DNA from: CAZADA01 sp964636945
Lineage (GTDB): Bacteria; Pseudomonadota; Alphaproteobacteria; Caulobacterales; Maricaulaceae
Assembly: GCA_964636945.1 (NCBI GenBank)
Contig: CAZWVH010000011.1
Coordinates: 1 to 55,697, forward strand
DNA: 55,697 nt
Direction: 5' to 3'
The position numbers and the translations under genes were made by a program. Of this stretch, positions 24,965 through 33,996 are shown in pieces. The notes beneath the pieces were generated by a model. It did no database searches. It saw nothing but the letters and a program-made list of their open reading frames with translations, and had not been told where the DNA came from. The number at the start of each line of letters is the position of its first letter. Positions within the stretch are counted from its first letter, which is position 1.

Positions 24965-27160
24965 ATGGACGGGATGGAAAGCGGATGCCCAGTAACCGGC
25001 GCCGGCCGGCGGCACACCACCGCCGGCGCTTGGTCAAATGCAGATTGGTGGCCCAATCAGATTAATCTTGGAATGTTGCATCAACACTCGGCGCTCTCCA
25101 ATCCAATGGATCCTGGGTTCGACTACGCCGAAGCGTTCAAGAAACTCGACCTGAACGCGGTGAAACAAGACCTCTATGCGTTGATGACCGATTCTCAAGA
25201 GTGGTGGCCCGCCGACTATGGCCACTATGGACCATTCTTCATTCGCATGGCGTGGCACAGCGCGGGCACCTACCGCATTAGCGATGGTCGCGGCGGCGGC
25301 AGCTCGGGCACGCAACGTTTTGCGCCCCTAAACAGCTGGCCTGACAACGCCAACTTGGACAAGGCGCGGCGTTTGCTGTGGCCCATTAAACAAAAATACG
25401 GAAACAGCCTGTCTTGGGCCGACCTGATGATCCTTGCCGGCAACTGCGCCTTGGAATCCATGGGCTTCAAGACCTTTGGCTTTGGCGGCGGCCGCCCGGA
25501 CGTTTGGGAAGCTGAAGGCGACATTTATTGGGGCCCAGAGACCGAATGGTTGGGTGATAAGCGCTATAGTGGCGATCGAGAACTCGCTGACCCGCTTGGC
25601 GCCGTCCAGATGGGCTTGATTTACGTCAACCCTGAGGGTCCTAACGGCAATCCCGATCCCCTCGCCTCTGCGCGAGATATCCGCGAAACCTTCGCTCGCA
25701 TGGCAATGGATGACGAAGAAACCGTGGCGCTGGTGGCCGGCGGCCACACATTTGGCAAGACCCATGGCGCTGGCGATGCGTCATTGGTCGGCGCTGAACC
25801 TGAAGGCGCTGACATTGCAGAACTGGGTCTTGGATGGAAAAGCGCCTACGGGATCGGACACGGCGCTGACACGATCACCAGCGGTTTGGAAGGCGCATGG
25901 ACGCCGACGCCTATAACGTGGGACAATTCGTATTTCGACACGTTGTTTGGTTATGAGTGGGAGCTCACAAAGAGCCCCGCGGGCGCCAATCAGTGGAAGC
26001 CGAAAGGCGACGCTGGCGCCGGCGCCGTTCCCGACGCTCATGATCCATCCAAGCGCCACGCACCAATGATGGCGACAACAGATATCGCCCTGCGCGTGGA
26101 TCCGATTTATGAGCCGATTTCACGCCGGTTCCATCAAAATCCGGACCAATTCGCCGACGCCTTTGCCCGGGCTTGGTTCAAACTAACCCACCGCGACATG
26201 GGTCCGATCTCACGCTATCTCGGTCCAGAAGTGCCATCAGAAGAGCTGCTTTGGCAGGATCCCATTCCGGCCGTCGATCACGAATTGATCAACCAGCAGG
26301 ATATCGCCGCGCTCAAAGCCAAGATCCTCAGCTCAGGACTGTCCATACAGCAGCTGGTGTTGACGGCCTGGGCGTCTGCCGCGTCGTTCCGGAACTCGGA
26401 TAAGCGCGGCGGCGCCAATGGCGCGCGCATCCGCTTGGCTCCGGCAAAAGACTGGGAAGTGAACCAGCCGGCACAATTGGGCGAAGTGTTGCGCATACTC
26501 GAAAGTATTCAGTCTGATTTCAATGCCTCTCAAAGCGGCAAAAAGGTCTCCTTGGCCGATCTGATCGTGCTAGGCGGATGCGCTGCTGTCGAACAGGCGG
26601 CCAAGTCCGCGGGCCAGACCGTGGAGGTTCCCTTCACACCCGGTCGCATGGACGCAAGCCAAGAGCAGACTGATGTGGACTCTTACAATGTGCTCGAGCC
26701 CAACGCTGATGGATTCCGTAACTTCTACAGCGCCAAGGCGCATTTGCCCGCCGAAGAGATGTTGGTGGACAAAGCCCAATTGATGTCGCTCACCGCGCCA
26801 GAGATGACCGTTCTGGTGGGCGGCATGCGCGCTCTTGGCGCCAACTATGGCGGCGCGCGCCACGGGGTTCTCACCAGCACTCCGGGCGCGTTGACCAACG
26901 ACTTCTTCGTGAACCTGCTGGACATGGGGACGAAGTGGGACAAATCATCGGACTCTGACGATCTATTCGAGGGTCGAGATCGCGCGAACGGCGAACTCAA
27001 ATGGACGGCGACCCGCGTTGATTTGGTCTTTGGGTCTAATTCCCAATTGCGCGCCCTGTGCGAAGTCTACGCCTCAAGTGACGCGCGGCAGAAATTTGTT
27101 CATGACTTTGTCGCGGCATGGAACAAAGTCATGATGCTTGACCGGTTTGACGTGGCGTAA
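24965..27160 (+). CDS. katG: Catalase-peroxidase KatG
   Basis: A 731-residue bifunctional haem catalase-peroxidase. The start at 24965 (MDGMESGCPVTG) has GGAG six bases upstream; the longer frame is not conserved. The distal site R94, W97, H98 lies in IRMAWHSAGTYR, and the proximal haem ligand is H261 in AGGHTFGKTHGAG. The Tyr and Met of the Met-Tyr-Trp adduct are in LIYVNPEGPNGNPDP and ARMAMDDEE. The second, haem-free half is complete (WASAASFRNSDKRGGANGAR). The length is normal. It removes hydrogen peroxide in the cytosol. A strong terminator follows 30 bp after the stop. I saw no convincing OxyR site. Confidence 0.97.
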   Translation: MDGMESGCPVTGAGRRHTTAGAWSNADWWPNQINLGMLHQHSALSNPMDPGFDYAEAFKKLDLNAVKQDLYALMTDSQEWWPADYGHYGPFFIRMAWHSAGTYRISDGRGGGSSGTQRFAPLNSWPDNANLDKARRLLWPIKQKYGNSLSWADLMILAGNCALESMGFKTFGFGGGRPDVWEAEGDIYWGPETEWLGDKRYSGDRELADPLGAVQMGLIYVNPEGPNGNPDPLASARDIRETFARMAMDDEETVALVAGGHTFGKTHGAGDASLVGAEPEGADIAELGLGWKSAYGIGHGADTITSGLEGAWTPTPITWDNSYFDTLFGYEWELTKSPAGANQWKPKGDAGAGAVPDAHDPSKRHAPMMATTDIALRVDPIYEPISRRFHQNPDQFADAFARAWFKLTHRDMGPISRYLGPEVPSEELLWQDPIPAVDHELINQQDIAALKAKILSSGLSIQQLVLTAWASAASFRNSDKRGGANGARIRLAPAKDWEVNQPAQLGEVLRILESIQSDFNASQSGKKVSLADLIVLGGCAAVEQAAKSAGQTVEVPFTPGRMDASQEQTDVDSYNVLEPNADGFRNFYSAKAHLPAEEMLVDKAQLMSLTAPEMTVLVGGMRALGANYGGARHGVLTSTPGALTNDFFVNLLDMGTKWDKSSDSDDLFEGRDRANGELKWTATRVDLVFGSNSQLRALCEVYASSDARQKFVHDFVAAWNKVMMLDRFDVA

Positions 27161-27190
27161 CTGTTTCTATCCTCACTGACACACCTGATG

Positions 27191-27221
27191 GAGCGTGGCG
27201 CATTCGCCGCGCTCTTTTTTT
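27191..27221 (+). terminator. Rho-independent terminator of katG
   Basis: A 10-bp stem GAGCGTGGCG/CGCCGCGCTC (one T-G wobble) with loop CATT, followed by eight Ts. It lies between katG and the convergent PEPC-like gene. Confidence 0.9.
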
Positions 27222-27229
27222 AGCTTTCG

Positions 27230-30043
27230 TCATCCATACGCGCTGTAGAGGTGAGACACGCCAACGCCAATCTCACGGATTGTCGTAATCAGTTCGCGCA
27301 TGGGGTTGACGATTTCGCGCTGGATATGCGGATATCCGCGCAACACATCAACACTTGCTTCCGCCGGTTCGTCGATGGCCTTCATCAGCGCCGCGCCATT
27401 CCCGCCTTCGGGGAAAATTTTATCGAGCAAATCCACGGCCTCTTCAATCTGCAGATCCAACACAAGGTCGACCAGATCGTCGCGCGTGATGTCGAAGCGA
27501 TCAGAGAAAGTGGGCAATTTTGCTGACAACAGGAACAGTCGCATCAACAGGGCAAGTCGTATTGCTTGCAGCAGCTCCATGTCCTCCCGCGCAGCACTGG
27601 ACGCGTCGCGCGCGTCAAGCAGATCGGGCAATCGTTCAATGACGTCGTCAAATCGCGCCAAATCGCCGGCAAATTGGTTCGCCAACCGCGCATAGGCGGC
27701 AAATCGGCCATGGCATTCCAATCGGCGGCCCAACAATCCTGCTGGACCACGCAATTCCGCCTCGTCGCTCTCATAGGCGCGGGTCGTCCAGAATGTGGGA
27801 TCGAAGAGCGTGGAGTAGGACCGCAAAACGGCTATGCTGGTGAGTCCGCGGGCTCGGGCGGCCATTTCCAACGCCGCGCGCGCCCGATGAGAGCCCGTCG
27901 CCCAATCCACACATCGGTCTGGATCAATGGCCGCGGCTGCGCCAACCCCCGTTGCCACATTGGCGGGCGCCGCCAGTTGCTGCAAAATCGCGTTGTGGGG
28001 AATGGCGCGCAGCGCTCTGGATGAGGGGATGTCGCTGCGTCCGCCACTGGCTCTTTTTACAGGCCGTGATCCAGTTTTGAACAATAGGTTGGGACCGAAA
28101 GCGGTAAGCGCCGCCCCCACGTCCGGGCTTTCGCTGAGATCTTCTTGCCAGGACTTAAGCGCCCGGTAGAAATCCCAACTGAAATCCAAGTCACTGTAAA
28201 AACGATCATCGGTCACCGCCTCGCCCAACGAAAGTCGCGCGGCGAGGATCGATTGCAATGAATGACGCGCAAGCGCCGGCGTGGCGAAATGCAATACGCC
28301 ATCTCCACCCTGAAAGCTGGTTTCGTGGACAATTGTGATGCGCTCATGCTCAAAACGCGCCGCCGTCCACGGCGTGAGCAAATAGGCCATGCGGGCCTGC
28401 ATACCTTTAGGGTGTGCGCCGCGTCCCATGGATTCGCCATGGGTATTGAACACCACAACCTCCAAATCGCGAATTTCTCGACGGGCAAGGGCGCGAGCGA
28501 TGAGGATTTGGAGACGTTCCGCCGCCATACTGGTGGTCAATTGACCCATGTATCGACCGGCGTCGGAAAATCCGATCTGGACCGCGATGCGACCACGCAT
28601 GCGGGCATAGTCCAAGTAAACCGGCTCATCGAGCAATTGCGCCATCAGGCGCCCGCCGCCCTCCAAACCACGCGCAGTTTCGAACAAAGGCGAAATGTCG
28701 ACGATTTCTGCAACGCCGTAACGGCGCGCCAAATAGACGGCCGCCACCACAGTCACCGGGCTTTCCAGTTCAGCAATCAGAAACCTTATGGGTGCATCGG
28801 CGTCGATGTGTTTGCGGATTTGCGCCGCCAACATGATTTGCCGCCGGGCCGTGGCTTTCTCCAAAAACACGGAGGCGAAATTGACCTTCTCTGGCTTCAC
28901 ACGCCCCGCATGCTCCGCCGCCCGATCAAGAGCGACACGGCCAAACCCGCCGCTATCCGGGTCGATATCAAAATCAGCCCGCGCCGCGTTGCGGATTTGC
29001 GCCGCATTCACGCGCAAATGGATCTCGGCCGTACCTAAGCCAAAGCCGGCGACCTCGGCCCGCAGCACCCAGAGGTCTTTGGCAAAATCGCCATCGCCGG
29101 CCGTTCCCAACATTTTGCTTAGCAGTTGGAGAAGCGGCTCTTTACTTGTCAATCTTCGAGGGTCCTCAGCGGTCAGCGCGTTCGCCGCCCCCGCCAGCTG
29201 CATGGGGTCATCACCGGCCTTTAGGAATTGATCGGCAATGGCCTCGGTATGGACCGCGGCGCCGTGCGTTAGCTCAATAAATTTCGAGAGTTCCTCGCAG
29301 GCGGCCTCTTCATAGCTCTCCTGCAGTTCGCGAGCCCGTTGAGCATATCTGTGGAGCTGCAGCGCTTTTTCTTGAAGCCGGATTTGGATCGTGGCGCTCC
29401 AATGAATATCGGTGCGCCCATCAAGATCGTATCCCACCCATGACGCGATGCTCGCCAGCCGCGGTGTCACCGACTTCCACCCAGCAGGATCGGCGCCGCG
29501 TAACGTGTCACAGACCATGGCGTGCGCCTCATTCAGCGCATTCTTGGCCTGTTCGACGGCGTTGAGGATGTCTTCATGCTCACTCAGGACCGTGAGCTCA
29601 TCATCTGGGGCGTGACGACCGCCGATCTTGACAGATTTGCCTGCGCCAGCGGGCGGATTGTCGGCAAAACCAGACAATTTAGCCCGCAATTCTCGAGACA
29701 GCGCAAAAGTGGGATGGGCGGTGAAAACAATGCCGGCTTTAGCGCGCGAAACGATTGCCTTAAGCCTGACCGGGTCGCCACCGGCCTGTTTCATAAGCAC
29801 GGCCGGTACATCGCACTCCGATGAATAACCGCCCAACCGCTGCGCGCGCTCAACCATTGCTGCGTCGCACAATTGTTGTGCGGCCTCTGCAAGTTGGTCC
29901 ACGCTGATATCGTCTCGTTCAAGGCGCCTGGACAATTCAAACGCTAACGCCCGCACCGGATTTGCGTCCGCTATACCAGTTGCCCCATCCGCATGGTTGG
30001 ATAAAAGGGCGCGACATTCATTGACCAGTTTTGTGGTGGACAC
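27230..30043 (-). CDS. Phosphoenolpyruvate carboxylase-like protein with altered active site
   Basis: A 937-residue protein, the usual PEPC length, and collinear with the family. The catalytic His motif is present as FTAHPTF (H110; normally TAHPTE). Other active-site blocks deviate: SWVGYDLDGRTD replaces WGGDRDGNP, FNTHGESMGRGAHP replaces FHGRGGxVGRGGGP with the first Arg changed to His, GFSDAGRYMG replaces GYSDSxKDxG, and SFQGGDG replaces TEQGE. Either a divergent carboxylase or a PEPC-fold protein with another role. I chose the GTG at 30043 (VSTTKLVNECRALL); the open frame extends to a TTG at 30175, but that part is not conserved-looking. Confidence 0.75.
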   Translation of the reverse strand: MSTTKLVNECRALLSNHADGATGIADANPVRALAFELSRRLERDDISVDQLAEAAQQLCDAAMVERAQRLGGYSSECDVPAVLMKQAGGDPVRLKAIVSRAKAGIVFTAHPTFALSRELRAKLSGFADNPPAGAGKSVKIGGRHAPDDELTVLSEHEDILNAVEQAKNALNEAHAMVCDTLRGADPAGWKSVTPRLASIASWVGYDLDGRTDIHWSATIQIRLQEKALQLHRYAQRARELQESYEEAACEELSKFIELTHGAAVHTEAIADQFLKAGDDPMQLAGAANALTAEDPRRLTSKEPLLQLLSKMLGTAGDGDFAKDLWVLRAEVAGFGLGTAEIHLRVNAAQIRNAARADFDIDPDSGGFGRVALDRAAEHAGRVKPEKVNFASVFLEKATARRQIMLAAQIRKHIDADAPIRFLIAELESPVTVVAAVYLARRYGVAEIVDISPLFETARGLEGGGRLMAQLLDEPVYLDYARMRGRIAVQIGFSDAGRYMGQLTTSMAAERLQILIARALARREIRDLEVVVFNTHGESMGRGAHPKGMQARMAYLLTPWTAARFEHERITIVHETSFQGGDGVLHFATPALARHSLQSILAARLSLGEAVTDDRFYSDLDFSWDFYRALKSWQEDLSESPDVGAALTAFGPNLLFKTGSRPVKRASGGRSDIPSSRALRAIPHNAILQQLAAPANVATGVGAAAAIDPDRCVDWATGSHRARAALEMAARARGLTSIAVLRSYSTLFDPTFWTTRAYESDEAELRGPAGLLGRRLECHGRFAAYARLANQFAGDLARFDDVIERLPDLLDARDASSAAREDMELLQAIRLALLMRLFLLSAKLPTFSDRFDITRDDLVDLVLDLQIEEAVDLLDKIFPEGGNGAALMKAIDEPAEASVDVLRGYPHIQREIVNPMRELITTIREIGVGVSHLYSAYG

Positions 30044-30257
30044 GGTGGGGAAAGCCTTCCTTTGCGTTCGAAGTGGAACCAACCATTCGCGCGCGCACCA
30101 TAAACGCGCCCCTGCCGGGAATGAAAGCCTCGCCCTTGGAGATGATGGCGCCGTTTGCCTCTTTGCAATGCACAACGCCGATTTGGATTGACCGCGCTGG
30201 CGGCCACCCTAAGCAGTACTAGGTATAGCTCACCCTCCACCGCGCAAGGAGCTTGGC

Positions 30258-31952
30258 GTGCAAGACACAGCCTCACGATCGACCCCGCCGGCAGACGTCA
30301 ATCACACTTTCACCGATGCAGAACTCAAGCAGTTGGAACCCTATGGTGAAATCCGACATCACCAGGCAGGCGAGATCCTCATCAGCGAAGGCCAGTCAAA
30401 CGCGGATTGCCTGATCACTCTGTCCGGCGAGACCCACATTTTTGTCGAAGGCGCCGATGGCGCGCGACGCGTGGGTTGGATGGACCGGGGGCAATTTGCT
30501 GGAGATATCACCGTGCTAACCGGCCAAGCCTCACTCGCGCGAACAGTCATGGGCGTCGAGGGCGAAGTCCTGCATATTTCGCACGACTCCTTTCATCGAC
30601 TACTGGTGGAAAATTCCGCTTTGTCGGACGCTTTTGTCCGCACACTGACGGCGCGGCGTGAATTTGGCCGCCAGTCTGGACGCGCCAGCGTGATCGTCAT
30701 TGGCGGCGCACAAGACCGGATGATCTTCGCAATCCGCGACTTGCTCTCCAAACACGGCATTCCGCATCAATGGCTTGACCCGGAGACCGATGAATTGGCG
30801 CAGCCCATCATGAAGGCCCGCGGCGTGAGCGCCAACGAATTGCCCATTGTGCTCCGCGGTTCGGCCCCGCCGCTCAAACAACCCAGTTTGGAGGCCCTGT
30901 CCAAGTCATTTGGCTTGGACTTGCTGCCCGATGGCGCCACTGCCGACGTGATTGTGGTCGGGGCGGGGCCGGCCGGCCTCGCCTCATCGGTCTATGCGGC
31001 CTCAGAGGGCCTTTCCGTGCTCACTTTGGACACAGAGGGGCCAGGCGGGCAAGCTGGGACCTCGTCCAAGATCGAAAACTATCTCGGCTTTCCCATGGGC
31101 GTGTCCGGACGAGAGTTGGCCGAACGCGCAGCAATCCAAGCACAAAAATTCGGCGCCCGCATCACCTCGCCCGTTCGCGCCGGTCAGTTGGAGCGAGATG
31201 ATGAAGCATACTATCTGACCTTGAAGGATGGCCGCAAAATCAGAGCTCGAGCGCTGATCATCGCCACAGGCGCCCAGTATCGGCGATTGCCCATCGATAA
31301 TCTGGAGCAATTCGAGGGCCGCGGCGTGTATTATGGGGCGACCGCCATGGAAGCGCAGCTTTGTGGCGGCCAGGACGTGGCTGTTGTGGGCGCTGGAAAT
31401 TCGGCTGGCCAGGGCGCCGTCTTTCTCGCTCAGTCCGCCAAAACGGTTCACGTTGTATACCGGCGTCCCGACATTCGCGACACAATGTCAGAATATCTCG
31501 TGCGTCGCCTTGAAGAAACGCCAAACATCCACCTTCATCCGCACACGGAACTCCAAGCGCTTCACGGACGCGACGATTCAGGTTCGCCGGCCGATCGATT
31601 GGTTGCGGCCACTTGGATCAATCGCGAATCCAAGCAAACTTTCCGAACAGCGACACCCTTTTTATTCCTGTTCATCGGGGCTGCGCCTTTCACCGAATGG
31701 CTGCCAGACACCATTGCCCGCGACGCCAAAGGCTTTGTGAAAACCGGTCCAGATCTAGCGAATATCGAGTTGGTCCGCGCTGGTTGGAGCTTAGAACGTA
31801 TGCCCACGCGCTACGAAACGAGTTGGGCCAGACTATACGCCGTGGGCGATGTGCGCGCCGGGTCGGTCAAACGGGTGGCCAGCGCGGTTGGCGAGGGTTC
31901 AGTGGTCGTGAGCGATGTTCACGCTGCGCTCAGCGAACAAATAAGAAGCTGA
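30258..31952 (+). CDS. cNMP-binding, thioredoxin-reductase-like flavoprotein
   Basis: A 564-residue three-part protein starting at GTG 30258 (AAGGAG six bases upstream). Residues about 15-130 are a cyclic nucleotide-binding domain (ISEGQSNADCLITLSGETHIFVEG). About 140-225 is a thioredoxin/glutaredoxin-like fold. About 230-560 is a class II pyridine nucleotide-disulfide reductase with the FAD motif VIVVGAGPAGLASSVYAA, the NAD(P)H motif VAVVGAGNSAGQGAVFLA and a C-terminal YAVGDVR. The redox CxxC of thioredoxin reductase is replaced by G360-A-T-A363. It therefore cannot reduce thioredoxin in the normal way; FAD-dependent electron transfer under cNMP control is an inference. It is divergent from the PEPC-like gene. 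Confidence 0.85.
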   Translation: MQDTASRSTPPADVNHTFTDAELKQLEPYGEIRHHQAGEILISEGQSNADCLITLSGETHIFVEGADGARRVGWMDRGQFAGDITVLTGQASLARTVMGVEGEVLHISHDSFHRLLVENSALSDAFVRTLTARREFGRQSGRASVIVIGGAQDRMIFAIRDLLSKHGIPHQWLDPETDELAQPIMKARGVSANELPIVLRGSAPPLKQPSLEALSKSFGLDLLPDGATADVIVVGAGPAGLASSVYAASEGLSVLTLDTEGPGGQAGTSSKIENYLGFPMGVSGRELAERAAIQAQKFGARITSPVRAGQLERDDEAYYLTLKDGRKIRARALIIATGAQYRRLPIDNLEQFEGRGVYYGATAMEAQLCGGQDVAVVGAGNSAGQGAVFLAQSAKTVHVVYRRPDIRDTMSEYLVRRLEETPNIHLHPHTELQALHGRDDSGSPADRLVAATWINRESKQTFRTATPFLFLFIGAAPFTEWLPDTIARDAKGFVKTGPDLANIELVRAGWSLERMPTRYETSWARLYAVGDVRAGSVKRVASAVGEGSVVVSDVHAALSEQIRS

Positions 31953-32052
31953 CCACGTCAATGCGCCTTGGTTTGGCTTGCCCATGGGGCGCCCCTCGCC
32001 CTATCGTCCCTGCAGCGGTGATAGGGCTCAGAAAATAGCAAGGGAGAACCCC

Positions 32053-33984
32053 ATGAGAAGATTTGGTCTTTTGGCTGGTGTGGCGTCGGCGTGCGTGTGC
32101 AGTGTAGCTCACGTGGCCGCCCAAGAACCTGAGCGGATCGAGCGCGGCCCCCTCATTATCGAGGGCATCCCGGAAATTCCCCAAGCTGTGAGTGACCGCT
32201 TGCGCCAATACACCAACACCCGCGGCGCGGGCTTTCAAGATTGGGCGCCGGGCGGAGGCATCCTCATTACCACGCGGTTTGCCGAAACATCGCAGGCCCA
32301 TATCGTCGATGCGCCTATGGGCGCGCGCCGCCAGCTCACATTCTTTGATGAGCGAATTGGCGTCGGTGACATTCAACCCAATGGTCAAACATTTCTGTTT
32401 TCACGCGACGTGGGCGGCGATGAATTTTTCCAGGGCTTCACATTCGATCTGGACGGCGGTCAGGTCACCCAGTTTTCCGAACCAGGAACGCGCAATGGCG
32501 CGCTGGATTGGTCAGACGACGGTGATCAGGTGATTTGGCACACCACCACCGCGGAAGATCCCAATTACGATATCTATGTCGCCAATGCTGACGACCCGGC
32601 CGGTTCGGCGGAACTGGTCCTCGAGGGCGAAGGCTTTATGTACCCGGACCAACTCTCGGCCGACGGCGCGACCATGTTGGTGGGCCGATACTTTTCGCCG
32701 GTAAAGAGCGAACTTTTCTTGCTCGACATGGAAAGCGGCGAGCTCACCGAATTGCTGCCCGATCTCGAAATTTCCCTTTCGCCGGTGCAAATGATCGACG
32801 ACGGAGCCACCGTTATCGCCACCACTGACCATGACAGCGAGTTTGACCGCTTGGTGTCCATCGATGTGGCCTCCAATGAGATCACCGTGCTAACGGCCGA
32901 TCCTGGAGGCGATGTCGAAAGCGCGGATGTGTCGCCAGACGGACAGAATATTGTCTATTCCGTGAATTCTGGCGGCCTGTCGAATGTGCGGATTCTCAAC
33001 CTGGAATCAGGTGAAATCGGCGCAGGACCCGACCTGCCTCCTGGCCTTGTTGGCGGGCTCACCTTCAGCCCCGACGGCGCACAGGTGGGTTTCACATTCA
33101 ATTCCTACGATAGTCCGTCCGACGTCTGGTCGTTTGACGTGGAGACCCTCGAACTCACGCGCTGGACACAAAGCGAAGTCGGCGGGCTCGATCCCTCCAC
33201 CTTCGTGGAGCCCGAATTGGTGACCTATGCTGAAGCTGACGGCTTCGACATCCCCGCTTTCGTCTACAAGCCAAGCGGCGACGGTCCTCACCCGGTGATC
33301 ATCTCCATCCATGGCGGTCCAGAAGGCCAATACCGTCCAGGCTTTTCTTCCACATTCCAATACTGGATCAACGAATTGGGCGCAGCCGTGATCGCGCCCA
33401 ACGTTCGCGGTTCGGCCGGATATGGCAAGACCTATGTCGCGCTCGATAATGGCATGAACCGCAAAAAGTCGGTGGAGGACATCGGGTCACTCCTCGATTG
33501 GATCGGCGAGCAGCCAGACCTCGATGCGGATCGCGTCATTGTTTATGGCGGCTCGTATGGCGGCTATATGGTGCTGGCGTCCATGGTGGACTATGGCGAT
33601 CGACTTGCAGGCGGTGTCAATATTGTCGGCATTTCCAGCTTTGTCACCTTCTTGGAGAACACCAAAGGCTATCGCCGCGATTTACGCCGCCAGGAGTACG
33701 GCGATGAGCGAGATCCGGAAATGCGCGCCTTCATGGAAGAGATCGCCCCACTGAACAATTCCGATAAGATCAATAAGCCATTGTTCGTCATTCAGGGTCT
33801 CAATGATCCGCGCGTCCCCGCCAGTGAAGCGGAGCAAATCCTGGAGGCTGTTCGCGCCAATGAGGCCGAGGTTTGGTATTTGGCCGCCAAGGACGAAGGC
33901 CATGGCTTTCGGAAGAAGTCCAATCGCGATTACCAACGCGAGGCTGAAACCATGTTCCTGCGCAAAGTGTTAGGCGTTGAATAG
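32053..33984 (+). CDS. Exported S9-family (prolyl oligopeptidase-type) peptidase, first copy
   Basis: A 643-residue serine peptidase with signal sequence (MRRFGLLAGVASACVCSVAHVAAQ). The start at 32053 has AGGGAG six bases upstream. Residues about 50-380 form a beta-propeller with WD40/TolB-like repeats (FSPDGAQVGF). The alpha/beta-hydrolase domain carries S501 in GGSYGGYM, D585 in NDPRVPASE and H617 in EGHGF, plus the oxyanion region SIHGGPEG. It is expected to cleave short peptides in the periplasm. It stands alone, convergent with the photolyase-like gene. Confidence 0.92.
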   Translation: MRRFGLLAGVASACVCSVAHVAAQEPERIERGPLIIEGIPEIPQAVSDRLRQYTNTRGAGFQDWAPGGGILITTRFAETSQAHIVDAPMGARRQLTFFDERIGVGDIQPNGQTFLFSRDVGGDEFFQGFTFDLDGGQVTQFSEPGTRNGALDWSDDGDQVIWHTTTAEDPNYDIYVANADDPAGSAELVLEGEGFMYPDQLSADGATMLVGRYFSPVKSELFLLDMESGELTELLPDLEISLSPVQMIDDGATVIATTDHDSEFDRLVSIDVASNEITVLTADPGGDVESADVSPDGQNIVYSVNSGGLSNVRILNLESGEIGAGPDLPPGLVGGLTFSPDGAQVGFTFNSYDSPSDVWSFDVETLELTRWTQSEVGGLDPSTFVEPELVTYAEADGFDIPAFVYKPSGDGPHPVIISIHGGPEGQYRPGFSSTFQYWINELGAAVIAPNVRGSAGYGKTYVALDNGMNRKKSVEDIGSLLDWIGEQPDLDADRVIVYGGSYGGYMVLASMVDYGDRLAGGVNIVGISSFVTFLENTKGYRRDLRRQEYGDERDPEMRAFMEEIAPLNNSDKINKPLFVIQGLNDPRVPASEAEQILEAVRANEAEVWYLAAKDEGHGFRKKSNRDYQREAETMFLRKVLGVE

Positions 33985-33996
33985 CTCAGGGACTTG

